A DNA stretch of 64,000 bases from Macropodus opercularis (taxonomy: Eukaryota; Chordata; Actinopteri; Anabantiformes; Osphronemidae): assembly GCA_030770545.1 (NCBI GenBank), contig CM061100.1:11338501-11402500 (forward strand), read 5' to 3'. Below the pieces are notes generated by a model. It was not told where the DNA came from. It did not search any database and was given only the letters and a program-made list of their open reading frames with translations. The translations under genes were made by a program, and so were the position numbers. Shown one piece after another: positions 25,501 through 37,379 of the stretch (positions are counted from its first letter, which is position 1; every line of letters starts with the position of its first letter).

Positions 25501-25850
25501 TTCACTGGGTTACTGGCCTCGCCACCGTGATGTTTCTCGCTACATGATCGCCTACTGGACTAACTTTGCCAGAACTGGGTATAATTCTGTAATCACAAGA
25601 CAGAACATCACCAAAAACTACAACTGCCTAAAATGTGATCTTCTTTCTTTTTTTGTTTAATGTTCACAGAGACCCCAACAATGGGAAGATGGATGTGCCT
25701 GTTACCTGGCCCACATTCAGCAATGGAGAACAGTTTCTGGAGATAAATTCTAAAATGGATAAGAATTATGTAAGACAAAAGATGAGGCTGCGTTATGTGC
25801 ATTTTTGGGCCAGTATCCTGCCCAATCTTCCCACAACCATCTCAGAATGA
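22562..25850 (+). CDS. cel: Bile-salt-activated lipase / carboxyl ester lipase, tandem copy 2
   Basis: Eleven exons: 22562-22624, 22788-22935, 23019-23138, 23217-23414, 23527-23657, 23761-23868, 23984-24098, 24283-24469, 24571-24774, 25369-25578 and 25670-25850. Every exon has exactly the length of its counterpart in copy 1, giving 554 aa. Two adjacent ATGs exist (22559 and 22562). I chose 22562 because it aligns with the start of copy 1 (MVKLGIL against MAKLGIF) and has A at -3 and G at +4. Signal-peptide-like N terminus, YGGGF, GESAG, MDGH and GADHADD are all present, so the catalytic triad is intact, and the mucin-like tail is absent. Exon 2 differs from copy 1 at about 18 of 49 residues, whereas exon 4 differs at about one of 67. 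It is secreted and digestive by family. Intact, with no sign of decay. Confidence 0.95.
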
Positions 25851-25894
25851 AAGGTGTCGTCTGTGCACTTGCACAATATGACAATGGTTTGAAA

Positions 25895-25900
25895 ATTAAA
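25895..25900 (+). terminator. cel: Variant poly(A) signal of second cel gene
   Basis: ATTAAA 45 nt after the stop, at the place where copy 1 has AATAAA, followed by the shared GAAGAATACAAA stretch. Confidence 0.6.
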
Positions 25901-25929
25901 ATGATGAAGAATACAAATGTTATTTCCTT

Positions 25930-28238
25930 GTGTTGTGCCTAATTAAAAATTGTTTATTCACAATTTCCTGTAGTCACACAAACTGTTGACTGTCTGTCAC
26001 AGTGTATCTATCCCTACATTAAATGAAACTGATTGCAAGAGGGAGGGTTCAGAGCTATCAGAGCTAATCTACGATCATATTGACACAATGACACAGTTAA
26101 AGTAAATTTATAATAATGTTTTGGATTCCAGTCCAGGTTTTTTGAAGGGGCACCCTTAAACTAACAGCATGAGCACATGCTCTAATAAGAAATAATTCAG
26201 TTTAGAGTTCAGGTTCAGCATGGGAAAGATGCCATGCCCTCCTGATTGGCATTTTCATGTCTGCCACCTTAACATTCATCACCTTCATCTTAACATTCAC
26301 CCATTCACACACCGGTGGCAGAGCTGCTATGCAGCTTAAGCTGACACACCAGGGGCAACTTGAGGTTCAGTGGCTTGCCCAGGGACATTTCGGCACATGA
26401 CTGGGGGAAGCCAGGAATCGAACCACCAATCCTACGATCGGTGGGCGACGGCTCTACCTCTGAGCCACTGCCGCCCACAAAGAAAGGAAAGAAGTTGTAA
26501 CATTTGTATAATTTAAGAAAAACTGCAAAGATGTCCCAACACAGTGTACTTGAAAATGTTGGCTTACAGTAGGTGATACACCGGGCAGACTGCCCCATAG
26601 ATTTGTGCCCTTTGTCAGGAACGTAAACTCTTTGGAGCCATATGCTGATATTATGTGTGTGCACAGGAGCATCTGCTCTTTTGGCAAAGACTCTTCCAAT
26701 AGTATAATATCCTGAACATCTGAGTGATTAGTCTGGGAGAATTATGCTGTGCCACATTTTGTGTGTCACTGTGACCTGAGGAACAGAGGTATGGGTCAGG
26801 AGCAGATAATGTAGCCAGTGTAATGATAATTATAGACTGTGAGTTGCTTGCCTCTGGTTTCTAGGTCATTTAATACTAAATGAAGTAAATAAACTTCACC
26901 GTCAAATGACAAGTGCTGTACTGTACACGGACTCAGTAAAAGGCAGATATGTTTAGCATATTAAAGCCATGTCTTGTTAGGGATTGTTTGTTTCTGTGTG
27001 AAATTTCACTGGCATAACCACAGTTGTCACAATGCGTGATTGAAATCTCCAGAATTGCAGACATCTATACAAACATGAAAAGATACAAGCTGTTACAAAC
27101 TTGCCAGTTTCCCAGATGAAAAAAGACCTATTATAGGTTTCAGTCCTGGAGCTTTGAAATAGGTTTAGATGTTAAAGTTAAATGTATTAATTGTTGAGTA
27201 TACACTGTATACGTGTGGCTGATAAGATCTTTTTCTCAGGTTAAAACTGGATATTTATTAATATCTAACGTCACAAAGTTCCTTTACAAATGTTACAATT
27301 GTGAAATGTGAAATATCTTTTCATGAGCCCAATTTATTTCCCAAAAGGATGTCTCTGTTGATGTTTGGTATATGTTAGAGTGCATCATCACTAAATTTGA
27401 TTATCTGAATATTAAATTATACACAATATATACAATATTAAATGTAGAAACTCACTCCTCACAGCAACAAAGCCATATCCCAGAGTGAGGATGTCACCAT
27501 GAATCCTTAAATACTGAGCTATACTAATACAGAGATTTAAGCAATGCTGTATACTTGGTAGTTGGTGGCTAAATATACACTCACTTTAGTTGAATATGAA
27601 ATATAACTAAACAACTGTGCTGCTCTAATCACAGATAAAGAGGGCAACGTGGGTTTTTAATTGAAGAAAACGTTACTGATAACTACCACAAGAGGGGGCA
27701 AGCACCCTGTTCAAGTAAGTGCAAGTTCATACTATTTAGATTTATAGCTCATTAAGAGACAGAGTATTTAGTACTGAGGGCTTTGTACCGATCTCTGAAT
27801 ATTGACGGTGTCTTAACGGTTCTAAGGACGCTTTTATTCTAGTCTTCTTCTAAACAACAAATTTGTAAGACAGGATCCGACATTATACTGACCTCCCGGT
27901 TACCTGGAAATTACTTTAAATGTGTTTTTTTTAATTCCCTATAAATAATTGCTAGAGGCAACAATTGATCAGTTAATAGACTAAAGTGAGTTAACTTAAA
28001 TAAATAGCGCAAAACAAATTACGGTGTGTTAATATTATTGACTACTGTACCTACAATTGCGTCTGGATAATTTGGTGCTTTTACTTTGAAAAACAATTTG
28101 CGCTTCAGTTGACTTGATCGAATGCAATCTCCGAGCGTAATCCCGTCCGCAAAGCGTCGAGCATGCCACACAAACAACCCCGTCCAATGTCCATGGTAAC
28201 CTGGCACGCACGGGGGAGAGCGCAGAGTCACCAGTCGG
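25930..28238. other. Intergenic cel to Neverland-like gene
   Basis: Apart from one SINE (26281-26478) I see no gene. GC content rises from about 28100 towards the ATG at 28239, as expected for the 5' UTR and promoter of the next gene. No TATA box is evident there. Confidence 0.45.
26281..26478 (-). mobile_element. tRNA-derived SINE
   Basis: Read on the minus strand from 26478, the element starts GTGGGCGGCAGTGGCTCAGAGG. The Pol III A box TGGCTCAGAGG is at 26457-26467, and the B box GGTTCGATTCC at 26414-26424 is about 33 bp further on, the spacing of a tRNA promoter. A tRNA-unrelated body follows and ends near GGTGTGTGAATGGGTGAATG. Both boxes match consensus, suggesting a fairly young copy. 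Family name not assigned. Confidence 0.85.
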
Positions 28239-31200
28239 ATGGGCAATCACAGCATGTCCACTAGGAAGGCAGCCGCTGTCGTAGGGCTCGGAGTAGGCGC
28301 AATGCTGCTCTTACAAAGTGGAGAACACCTGGACTCAACTGGCAGCCGATACTCGACATGGAGACCAACGGGAACGCTCGGTGCTCCGGGGCGCGCTCTG
28401 GCCTGCATCATCGCCGGAGCGTCCCTTCTCGCCGTGCTCTGGCTCTATAAGCTGGTGTCCTGTCCCCTGGAGCTGCTCAGGGCGCCCGAGGACGTGGGCT
28501 ACATCGCCGAGGGTGGACGCACCAGAGCCCAGGCAGCGAATGAGGTCCGTCGCAGGAGGAAGGCCGGAGATTTACCTCCGGTCTATCCAAATGGCTGGTA
28601 CCGAGTCCTGGACTCACACATGCTGCACAGGGGCGAGGTCAAAAACGTCTCTGCTCTAGGTACGCTTTGATAAGTCTTGCACGTACACTATGTAACGTGG
28701 GATCGCATAATTATCCCTACATCTTTTTTTTAAAAACAGACAGTGTTGCCGTAATGTTCACTTTCATTTGTCTCAGTCTTCTGAAAATTAATCCTTAAAA
28801 CAGCTGAGTCTGCAGCCAGACTAGATACTAGAAGTCATGTCAGAGAAAAGGCTCAGCTCAGCAGCACGGCAGGGAGTGAAAGTGCTGACATTGTACTTCA
28901 TTACCTAAGTTACAGCAGGAGGATGAACATGGGTAAAGCGAGAGTAACTAGATTTGTCAGCACTGCCACACTTCACAGCGGGGGCACTAACTGAATACTG
29001 ACCATGTTTAACACACTGACAGCAGTTTGCCTCTGTGTGGAGATGGTTTGATTGCTAAAGCACAAAGGACATTGTTGGCCTGTATCGACAAGCTCTGCAC
29101 ATGAGACCATTTGCTGCTTCTCAAGCAGACTTTGCTATTGATTTTAATTCTCTGTTAAAGTTTAACCTGATTACATCATGACTATATAGACAGGGTTTTA
29201 TGGCACATTAAACAGTCACTAGTGCTTCCATAAGCGTGAGGAAACAGCGAAACCGCTCTGTTTTATAAAGTGCAAGATGGGTTATTTTGTTGTTAGACAC
29301 TGTAAATTTTTTAAGTAGCTTCGACATTGACACAGAACTGTTTGCTTTACAGATTAATCTAATACACGGAATATCACTTGAATAAAAATTACAACAACCA
29401 AGTTTCTTTCAGTAACGCTGATGGTAATGTTGTCTCACACTGGTGTGCAATGAGACTTAGTTGCCATGAGAATCTGAGGACAAAATGGCCTACTGAACAT
29501 TGTTAGAGTCGTTTGGTAATTATGGTGTTTATTGTTCAGTCTCATTGTTTCAGGTCAAACATTTTAAACTGACTGGTTGATTTACAGTTGTCAGGAAATG
29601 TTGTGGTTATTATTATTTATAGAATTATTACGTAATCGTAATAAATATACAACAAACAAACAGATGCAGATTATTCTCTTAACAAAGTCTGCACTTGGCT
29701 GAGCTCTTTAATTTACTGTTCATTTACACAGCCAGTCCTGCATCAGGTTATTCCACAATCATTAGGAAAGACAGCACATCATCATTCATGTTTTCAAGCT
29801 TTTAATATGCCATATTCATGCAGCAGCTCTGTTACAAGGTTTAATTTGATTTCATACCGATTTGGGATTTGCCGATGTAATATAATTACATTGAGGCAAT
29901 TTCACATTTCAGTTTTGTCATGTCCGTCTTGGTACGCTGTGACAGGAGTGTTTCATGTGTTCAGCGTTTATTTGAGTTTGAGTTCAAAAAGGTTTCAAAG
30001 CATTAGTGGTTCTTTCATGTCTCTGTCATGTCAGCCACCATAAATAAGCAAACAGTATATGAAAGGTTTTATACTTGAAAAAGATATCAGTCAATACAAA
30101 GAGACACCTGCTTTTGCAGAGTGATTCAGTATATAATTATCAACAATTCATTATTAATAAAATGTTAAAAATGTCTAGTTTCCACAGCCTAGTGTGCCAT
30201 CTTGAAATTATATGTTTTGTTCAACCAGCTTTCTGCAACCCTTGCAATCCTTCTCATTGAAGAAACCAAAACCAAGATATGTTTGGCATTTTTTCTTAAA
30301 CAATATAGAGTGTCGTTCTTTGTTTGTTACAGTAGCAGAACACACACTGTGGTTTTTAATAAATAAATATACTGTACACAACAAACACTGGCCTTCGGGG
30401 GCATGTTGTCCAACAAAGCAAAAACATGAGTAACTTTCAGCAATAGATATAAAAGCACTTTATTTTCACCTATCCCTCTATTTATATAGATAGTTCCCTT
30501 CCATATTAGTGTCCAACATTCATCTGACCCAGTTCAAAACTTGGAATCCTTCAGGGTCTGCATCCTGCTGTGAAAGGCTGCAGTGTCTCACTCCTAAATT
30601 TTCTCTGCAGTCATCCACTTACATCATATATTAAATTTTGCCTTGTCAGTCTTTTTCCATGTGCTGTCCTCACACATTGCGCTGTGGCGTGTTCAGAAGC
30701 AGTACACGGACATCTGTGCTGTGCTGTGTCACCCCTCATTTGGATGAGGCTTATTTTGGATTTCTGAGAATTTTAAAGAGTCGTAACTTGACTAGGCACC
30801 GCTAGAGCCATCACAGCGGTTGTTCTTCACTGTGGGGACCCAGGCTGTGCTAATCTGGGAACAATCTAAGAACTGTAGATCACACAAAAGTCCAAATTAA
30901 TTTCAGGGGATGTTATAGGTAGAGATCTGCAGATGTTCAGTCAGGTTACTTGCCCTGATTTTAATCAGACGCTGCCAACAATTGTCTATTCAGAAACAGG
31001 CTAAATAAAGTCTTCTAAAGCCAATGTGTTAGATTTTGGTGAAACCGATTCGCATCGACCCATATACTCTGTGCATGTCAGGGGTGTCCAGCTGAGCATG
31101 ACTGTTCAAATTTCATTACCGCTGCGTTATACCAGTCGATCCAGCCACATGCCACAGACCCAGACAGACTTGGGTGTGAAAATCCAAACTGCACTACTCT

Positions 31201-34200
31201 TACAAAAATGGCACAACCTGCAGAGATGCTAGGTTTTACTTTAATATCCTGCATCTTCATGTTCACAATAGATATGAGGTCACATGTGCCCCAGACCACC
31301 TCAGCAAGGGTATTGCGCAAATGGAGCACAAGTCACTGTGGTGTTTTTTTTACATCTGATCGAACAAGATGCATTTGTGTGTAAACACACAAGTGTGTAA
31401 ACAATGTCACAGAGATCTGTAAATTACTGTTACTTCATACTTCATGTTTTTTTTTAAATTCTGTGCTTTTTATTCTATGCTCTAGGTGAGCAGCTAGCAG
31501 TGTTTCGAGACCAGGATGGGAAGTCTTACGTGGTGGATAGTTACTGCCCTCACCTGGGTGCTAACCTGGCTGTGGGAGGACGTGTGGTGGGAAACTGCAT
31601 AGAGTGCCCTTTTCATGGATGGCAGTTTCGAGGGAATGATGGCAAGTGTGTGAGGATACCCTACGCCGAAAAAGGTATGAAATAAAGGTAATTTTATTGT
31701 CCTACAAGCAGATGTGTGCTTGGACATTAACAAGTATTATGCACAAGCGCAAACTAATATAGTCTCTATAGAAGGCCTATAGAAGCTGTAATAAATACAT
31801 AGGGCTCCAGCATGCTCACGATTCTTATAACGCCAAAGAGGTACAAAGTGAGTGAGTGGGATAATGTAGTTTTTATAGAGTTGTCAGGTTGACCACAGGG
31901 TGGCTCCAAAGGGAAAAGGAATGGATTGCCCCAGAAGGAAATGTGTCCTTTCAAAAGAATGACTATAATAAACACAATTGTGTGCCTATATATTATGGTA
32001 TGTGCTATTTTTGTTCATGTTTAAACAAAGTTGTCTGTCTCAATACAAAAGAACAGTATTATGCCAGTAGGCTCATTTTTAACTGTGATAAAATATAAAT
32101 ACAGGGACCATCACAAAGCGAACAGCTTTCTCATCTTCTCCATTACCATAAAGATGCTCATAAAATTGTTACTCTTTGAGGTTTATCAAAGAGTGTGAAT
32201 AACTGATAAGGTATGTCCTGGGGCATTAAAAAACAAGATGAATTTAAGGGAGAAACAACTTGACAGACATTTTTGTTGTTTTTAATTTACCTTTAGTGCC
32301 AGAATTTGCCAAGGCACAGTGCTGGCCCAGCTGTGAGGTCAACGGCCAGATCTTGATTTGGTTTCACTGTGATGGAGAAGATCCTCAGTGGACTGTTCCA
32401 GAGCAGCAGGAAATTACGAAGGGCGAATGGGTCTATAGAGGGAGAACAGAGCATTTTATTAATGCGCACATAGAGGTAGGTGCCTACGGGCCTGAATGTG
32501 CTTGATGGAAAGGGAATATAGTTCTGTCATCATTGTTAAATGTCCATAAGTTTCCAGCAAGAGTTTACTTTTAATCCTCTGAAGATTCTAAATGTGTAAT
32601 TGCACAAAACGACAGCATCAAACATCACAAAACACAATGTAACACAATGACAAAAACAGATTATGATGTCTTTTATTTCCTGAAGGAGATTCCTGAAAAT
32701 GCAGCAGACATTTCTCACCTTGCCCATCTGCACACTCCAGGCTTTGCCAGTGGAGTCGATCTGCGCTACACCAACAGCAAAACCTGGGAATTTTTGAGAC
32801 ATGACTGGAAGGTAAAGATAGAGTATATTTATTTTGGAAGTATAAGAATTTGTCAGAAGTGTTTCTGTGTGTGTTTACCCATGTATGTACGTTGTATTTC
32901 TGGCAGGTTCAATGGGAACCAGAGTCAGAGCCCAACAAGCATTGTTCTCAGATGTTCGTGAAACATGCTTTAACTGTGTTTGGATATCACTGGCCTCTGC
33001 TGGATGTTCACGTTGTGGCTAGACAGGTACAGCAAAGTTTAATATAACAAATTACACACATTTTACTCAACTGACAAATCTGGCAAATCACTTATCTTAT
33101 CAACCAAATCCCATTAATATATAATTACTTGATTGGTCACACACATTCATAAGGTTTTAGCTCAGATATATCTGCTTCAACAGCTTTTTTGACTCTACAG
33201 TGCAAAATTGTATTTCTTTTAATGGTGGTTAAAGTTTGATGACAGCTTTATATTGTTGCTACAGCTGTGCAATCACCCAGATATTGTGGCCCGTGTGTTA
33301 CAAAATCTGTCCTGTAGGTGTGAAGGAATTAATAAATACCCTTGTTGTACTTTATTGGCTGCAATGGTCATACAGTAGAGTATGTTTGCGTGTGTTTCAG
33401 GTGGGTCCTGGGGTTGTGTTTCTGATGTTCAACCACCGTTTCTTGGGCCAGGGCGTCATCATGCACTGTGTGACCCCTGTGGAGCCTCTTCTGCAGTTGG
33501 TTTCTCACACTATGTTCTATCAGACTAATATCCCACCAGTGGTGCCTAAATTCATCCTCAGAATAGAATGCATTCAGGTGAGTTACACACCTGTCTCTTT
33601 GTCTCTAACAATTATAATATATTTTATATTCTATTATATCTAGTATTCTATATGTGAAAATACATTGTAAATGTAAATGTTGTATTACTGCAGAACCACC
33701 TTTAGTATGATTCCCTCTGGGTGATTCTGCCTCTTTGTTACCACCAGAAGTAACACCACCCAGTCACACAAAAGGTGTAAATCATCCTCATTAAACTTGA
33801 TAATTTATTGCGTGGTGAGGTGAAATTTTTTTTGCTGATTTACCAAAAAGGAAGAGGAAGAAAATCTAATGAGTTGGCTCATAGGACGAAAGAGAAAAAT
33901 ACTTAGTTTATCTGTGTGATATTAATGGCAGAGCCACCAGGGGAAGCTCACTTTGAAGAAATGCAGATTGCATGTGGAGGGAAATGTCAAATCTCAGCAG
34001 CTAATGTAGGAACTGTGGAGTGACATTTAATCAACTACACTTCAAACAAATCCCTGTTGATAAATTGTTATACTATATTTCATGCAATGTCACTGGTTCT
34101 TTATTTATTGTTAAATTGTTTTGTATTGGCTATTTCAAATCCAATGCTTAAAATGGTCAAACAACCATGTCCTGTTTTGTTTTTGTTTTTCGGACCTAGT

Positions 34201-34361
34201 TTGAGCGAGATGTGATGATCTGGAACAATAAGAAATACATCTCCCAGCCTCTTCTTGTGAAGGAAGATTCTGCCATTTTGAAGCACAGGCGCTGGTTCAG
34301 TCAGTTCTACAGTGAGAACAGTCCACGGCTGCAAAACCAACGTGACACTTTAGACTTCTGA
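28239..34361 (+). CDS. nvd: Rieske oxygenase, DAF-36/Neverland-type cholesterol 7-desaturase
   Basis: Seven exons: 28239-28659, 31486-31674, 32297-32475, 32686-32811, 32907-33026, 33401-33577 and 34200-34361, giving 457 aa. The N-terminal part has two hydrophobic segments (about residues 11-26 and 52-74), so it is probably membrane-bound, likely in the ER. The Rieske [2Fe-2S] motif is CPHLGANL (Cys161, His163) and CPFHGW (Cys181, His184). The mononuclear iron site follows as ENAADISHLAHLH (Asn268, Asp271, His274, His279). The last exon has the Neverland-typical DVMIWNNKKY. Known family reaction: cholesterol to 7-dehydrocholesterol, which feeds ecdysteroid or dafachronic acid synthesis in invertebrates. 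Vertebrate orthologs exist outside placental mammals, but their physiological role is unsettled. Both metal sites are complete, so it should be active. Intron 1 is 2.8 kb with nothing recognised in it. Confidence 0.93.
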
Positions 34362-36293
34362 AATACAGGAGGGATCCAACTATTATATCAGAGGGGTTGT
34401 TTTTATTTTAAAGCTTAAACATGTGGACATTTAAACATTTTAGATTTAGACTCATATGGGTACAATTAGTGCCTGAAGTTGACTAACATGAATGTGACAT
34501 TTTGATGAACTAGTGCAGATGATAATTGTAAGCAATACAAAGATGACCAAAATTACCTCATTAACTCTAAATAATGATAACACGCTGGATGTTCAGAATT
34601 ACAAATAATTTCAAGTCATACTTTTATAAGTCACTATTTGATTTATCTAATTGACCTTCTCCTGGATGTGTGTCAATTCTGATTTATTATCAGTTTCTTC
34701 TTTCTTTATATAGATCAGGACAAGAAAAACTGTAATCTGACCTTTTAGACTATGAGATAAACTCTTCCTCTAACTCCTCAGTGTCACTCGCTATATTGAC
34801 TGGTTTGCTGACTAATATCTCAGGCTATAGTGAAATTTGGTGAAAGCATTGCACCATTTTTCCCACCTTGTTTTTGTGTATAGCCTGGGTTTTTAAATCC
34901 CACATACTATAAAAGATCTACAAAACTCTATTACTAATTGAGATTATGCAAACATATGACATAGGGATGTGATTATCAGGTTTAACCTTATCCTAACTTG
35001 AAGTTCCTAGTTGTGAATAAAGCACTGACGTTGCTATTGCTATTTGCGTTGTTATGATGAACAATCAATCAATCCTTTCTACTAGTTTCATTTAAAAAAA
35101 AAGCTGATTTGTTGACAAACCCTACATGAGCCCTAAAACTGATTTCTTATTTAATAAATTACACCAAGATGATGTGTATAATACCATATTATATTAACAA
35201 AACTCCAAAACTGATTATTCGCTATTTGATTTGTCTAGATATTATTAACTGTAAACAGTGGCCTAGTTCCACATCCGGTACACATGAAGCAATATTAGTA
35301 TTCATTTGAAGTCATGTTTGTGTTCTTCAAAATATTGCTCTGACTTCACTGCTGCTCTTATTTAGTCTTGTGAAACACAGATTTTGTTAAAAATGTAAAA
35401 ATGCTAATGTTAAAAGGAAATAATCTCACAGGCATAACCGTACATTCTTCTCATATGGGTGTAGTCAGTTTTACAAATGTGTGAAAACAGACATACCTTC
35501 ATGTTTATAACATAAATTTTTCTTTCATTTTATTCCTTTGCCAGTTTACATGTTAAGTTTTTAATCTTAATTGTGTGTTGCCATTTATTCTCTGGCCTAA
35601 CTGCACATAAAGCGATAATATGCACTTTTAAACATGATTTACGCCTGGTGCACATTGTTGAGTTATTACTGACTTAATCACTGATGACTAAAAACACTGT
35701 GAGGCTTTATTAAATGTTACTGTGACTGCTTATACATGTGACTAATGTTTATTTGCCTGTGGTGATGGGGCAAGTTTGGTAGGATTGCTCAGCATTACAC
35801 TTCAGTTAAACTCTTAGGTGGTCATAGAAGAAAAGACATATCAAAGCAAATAACCAGCCAATAAAAATGCACTTTCTTGAAATATCAGTTGAACTCCCTT
35901 TACAATATTAACGCATTTTTGTAAGTGGTTAATCTACATATGTTTATTTAAATAAGCAGAATAAATCTGTCTGATCTGCTCTAATGTGTTTGCTCATGCA
36001 TTTCTCAACTGGCGAAAGCTTTCCATTGCACTGAATAGGTTAGTGTGTTAAATTGAGTGGAATAGTTCAGTGCTCTACTTGGCCAGTGCCATTCTAAGGC
36101 TCGTATTATTGCTTAATGCTGCTTATCTGTGAATGTGCTTATCTTATCTTGGTTCAAGGTGGGAGAGAAGTAAACTCAAGTATTAATTCAACAAGTGAGG
36201 CTCAAAAGAGTTTTGACCAGAAAGACAGTAGACTTCCAGTAATGAGGGATTATATAGAGCTTGTTTACTGAAAAGATATTTTTGTACTGAAAG
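34362..36293. other. 3' flank of Neverland-like gene and intergenic DNA
   Basis: AT-rich, with no ORF worth calling. AATAAA at 35016-35021 would give a 3' UTR of about 650 nt. The remainder up to 36293 is presumably promoter and 5' UTR of the RING gene, but no TATA box or CpG-rich segment is evident. Confidence 0.4.
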
Positions 36294-37094
36294 ATGTCTG
36301 AAGTAGAAGCCGTCGAAACTGAGGAGGAAGGTGTTGTTATACTGGAGAGAAAGCACATGTCAGCTACAGAGGAGCCTTATGTTTTATACACAGCAGGAGC
36401 AGAACAGCAAGACGATGAGTGCGACTCAGCCATTCAGCCTCTGCTGCAGCACAAACATCAGGACAGCTGTGATGAAAATCACAAAACAGACACGCAAACA
36501 GCGACAGATGGGTCTGACCAGAAGACATCTGTTAAACAAGAGCTGGAAATGGCTTTCAGGGATCAGCTTGGCTGCAGTGGAAGTGTCAGGAGTTTGTGCA
36601 GTGGCGTTAGCCGGCACGAGTGCCCCATCTGCAGAGAGCTATTTGACTCACGTGATGATCCCTGCATCACCTTACTCAACTGCAAGCACACACTGTGCCA
36701 CCACTGTACAGCTGGCATCATGAGCCGGGCCAGGGACCCAAGCCGACTGCAGTGCCCGTTGTGCCGTCAGACCACCCCGTATCCACAGTGGGAGATAAGG
36801 AGACTTCAAGAGGAGTCCTACAGTACTAGCGTCTATGAGCTGCGACTGACCCCAGTTATCTGTCCTGCACCTGAACTGCAGACCGGCCCTGCTTCACTGC
36901 TCTGCTGCTCCACTCTGGAGAGGCAGCTGGAGGCAAACACGCACACAGGCACATGTGAAGGATGCATCGATTCATCCTGTCTCCTCAGAGCACTAAGACT
37001 GATGCGACTACATTTTCCATGCTTTTCTATCTCTGTCATGCTCTTGCTCTTCCTGGTTGGTGCACTTATTCTGCTGCTTATATTTTTCACTTAG
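36294..37094 (+). CDS. Membrane-anchored RING finger protein, probable E3 ubiquitin ligase (RNF183/186/223/224-like)
   Basis: Single uninterrupted coding exon, 266 aa. Residues 1-105 are acidic and polar with no recognised fold. A complete C3HC4 RING follows: Cys110-x2-Cys113, Cys130-x-His132-x2-Cys135-x2-Cys138 and Cys154-x2-Cys157, with CPLCRQTTP at the end. Residues 242-265 are a strong hydrophobic stretch (SISVMLLLFLVGALILLLIF) ending one residue before the stop, so it is a tail-anchored protein with the RING facing the cytosol. This architecture fits small membrane RING E3s such as RNF183, RNF186 and RNF223. Human RNF224 and RNF208 lie near GRIN1 at 9q34.3, which makes an rnf224/rnf208 relationship worth testing, although human RNF208 is not membrane-anchored as I recall it. 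Substrates unknown. Confidence 0.85.
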   Translation: MSEVEAVETEEEGVVILERKHMSATEEPYVLYTAGAEQQDDECDSAIQPLLQHKHQDSCDENHKTDTQTATDGSDQKTSVKQELEMAFRDQLGCSGSVRSLCSGVSRHECPICRELFDSRDDPCITLLNCKHTLCHHCTAGIMSRARDPSRLQCPLCRQTTPYPQWEIRRLQEESYSTSVYELRLTPVICPAPELQTGPASLLCCSTLERQLEANTHTGTCEGCIDSSCLLRALRLMRLHFPCFSISVMLLLFLVGALILLLIFFT

Positions 37095-37373
37095 GCCTAT
37101 ATACTAAATGAATGAAGGAATACTGTGTGCTGTAAATTAACTTTCAAATGTCATTTGTTCTTCAGTTCCTTTATTTACCTCATTCATTATCTGTAGATTC
37201 ACGTAAACCTTTGGACTCCTGATATTATGACTGGAACAATTCCAGTTTGGATTTGGCAGCTGTGATACACCAAATTAGCATATTTTGCAGATGCAGTAGT
37301 TGTATATAATGAAATATAAAGTAACAGATTTTGCTGGGACTGAATGAGGATTATTATCCTTATTCACCCTCTG

Positions 37374-37379
37374 AATAAA
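37374..37379 (+). terminator. Poly(A) signal of RING gene
   Basis: AATAAA about 280 nt after the RING gene stop codon; the first canonical hexamer downstream. Confidence 0.5.

Noticed and set aside
26305..26699. Minus-strand ORFs near 26.5 kb
   Set aside because: They run across the tRNA-derived SINE, whose A and B boxes explain the sequence better than coding does.
33236..33643. 135-codon ORF in the Neverland-like gene
   Set aside because: It is intron sequence read through into exon 6 (33401-33577) in the wrong frame for the acceptor; the exon itself is already in the gene model.
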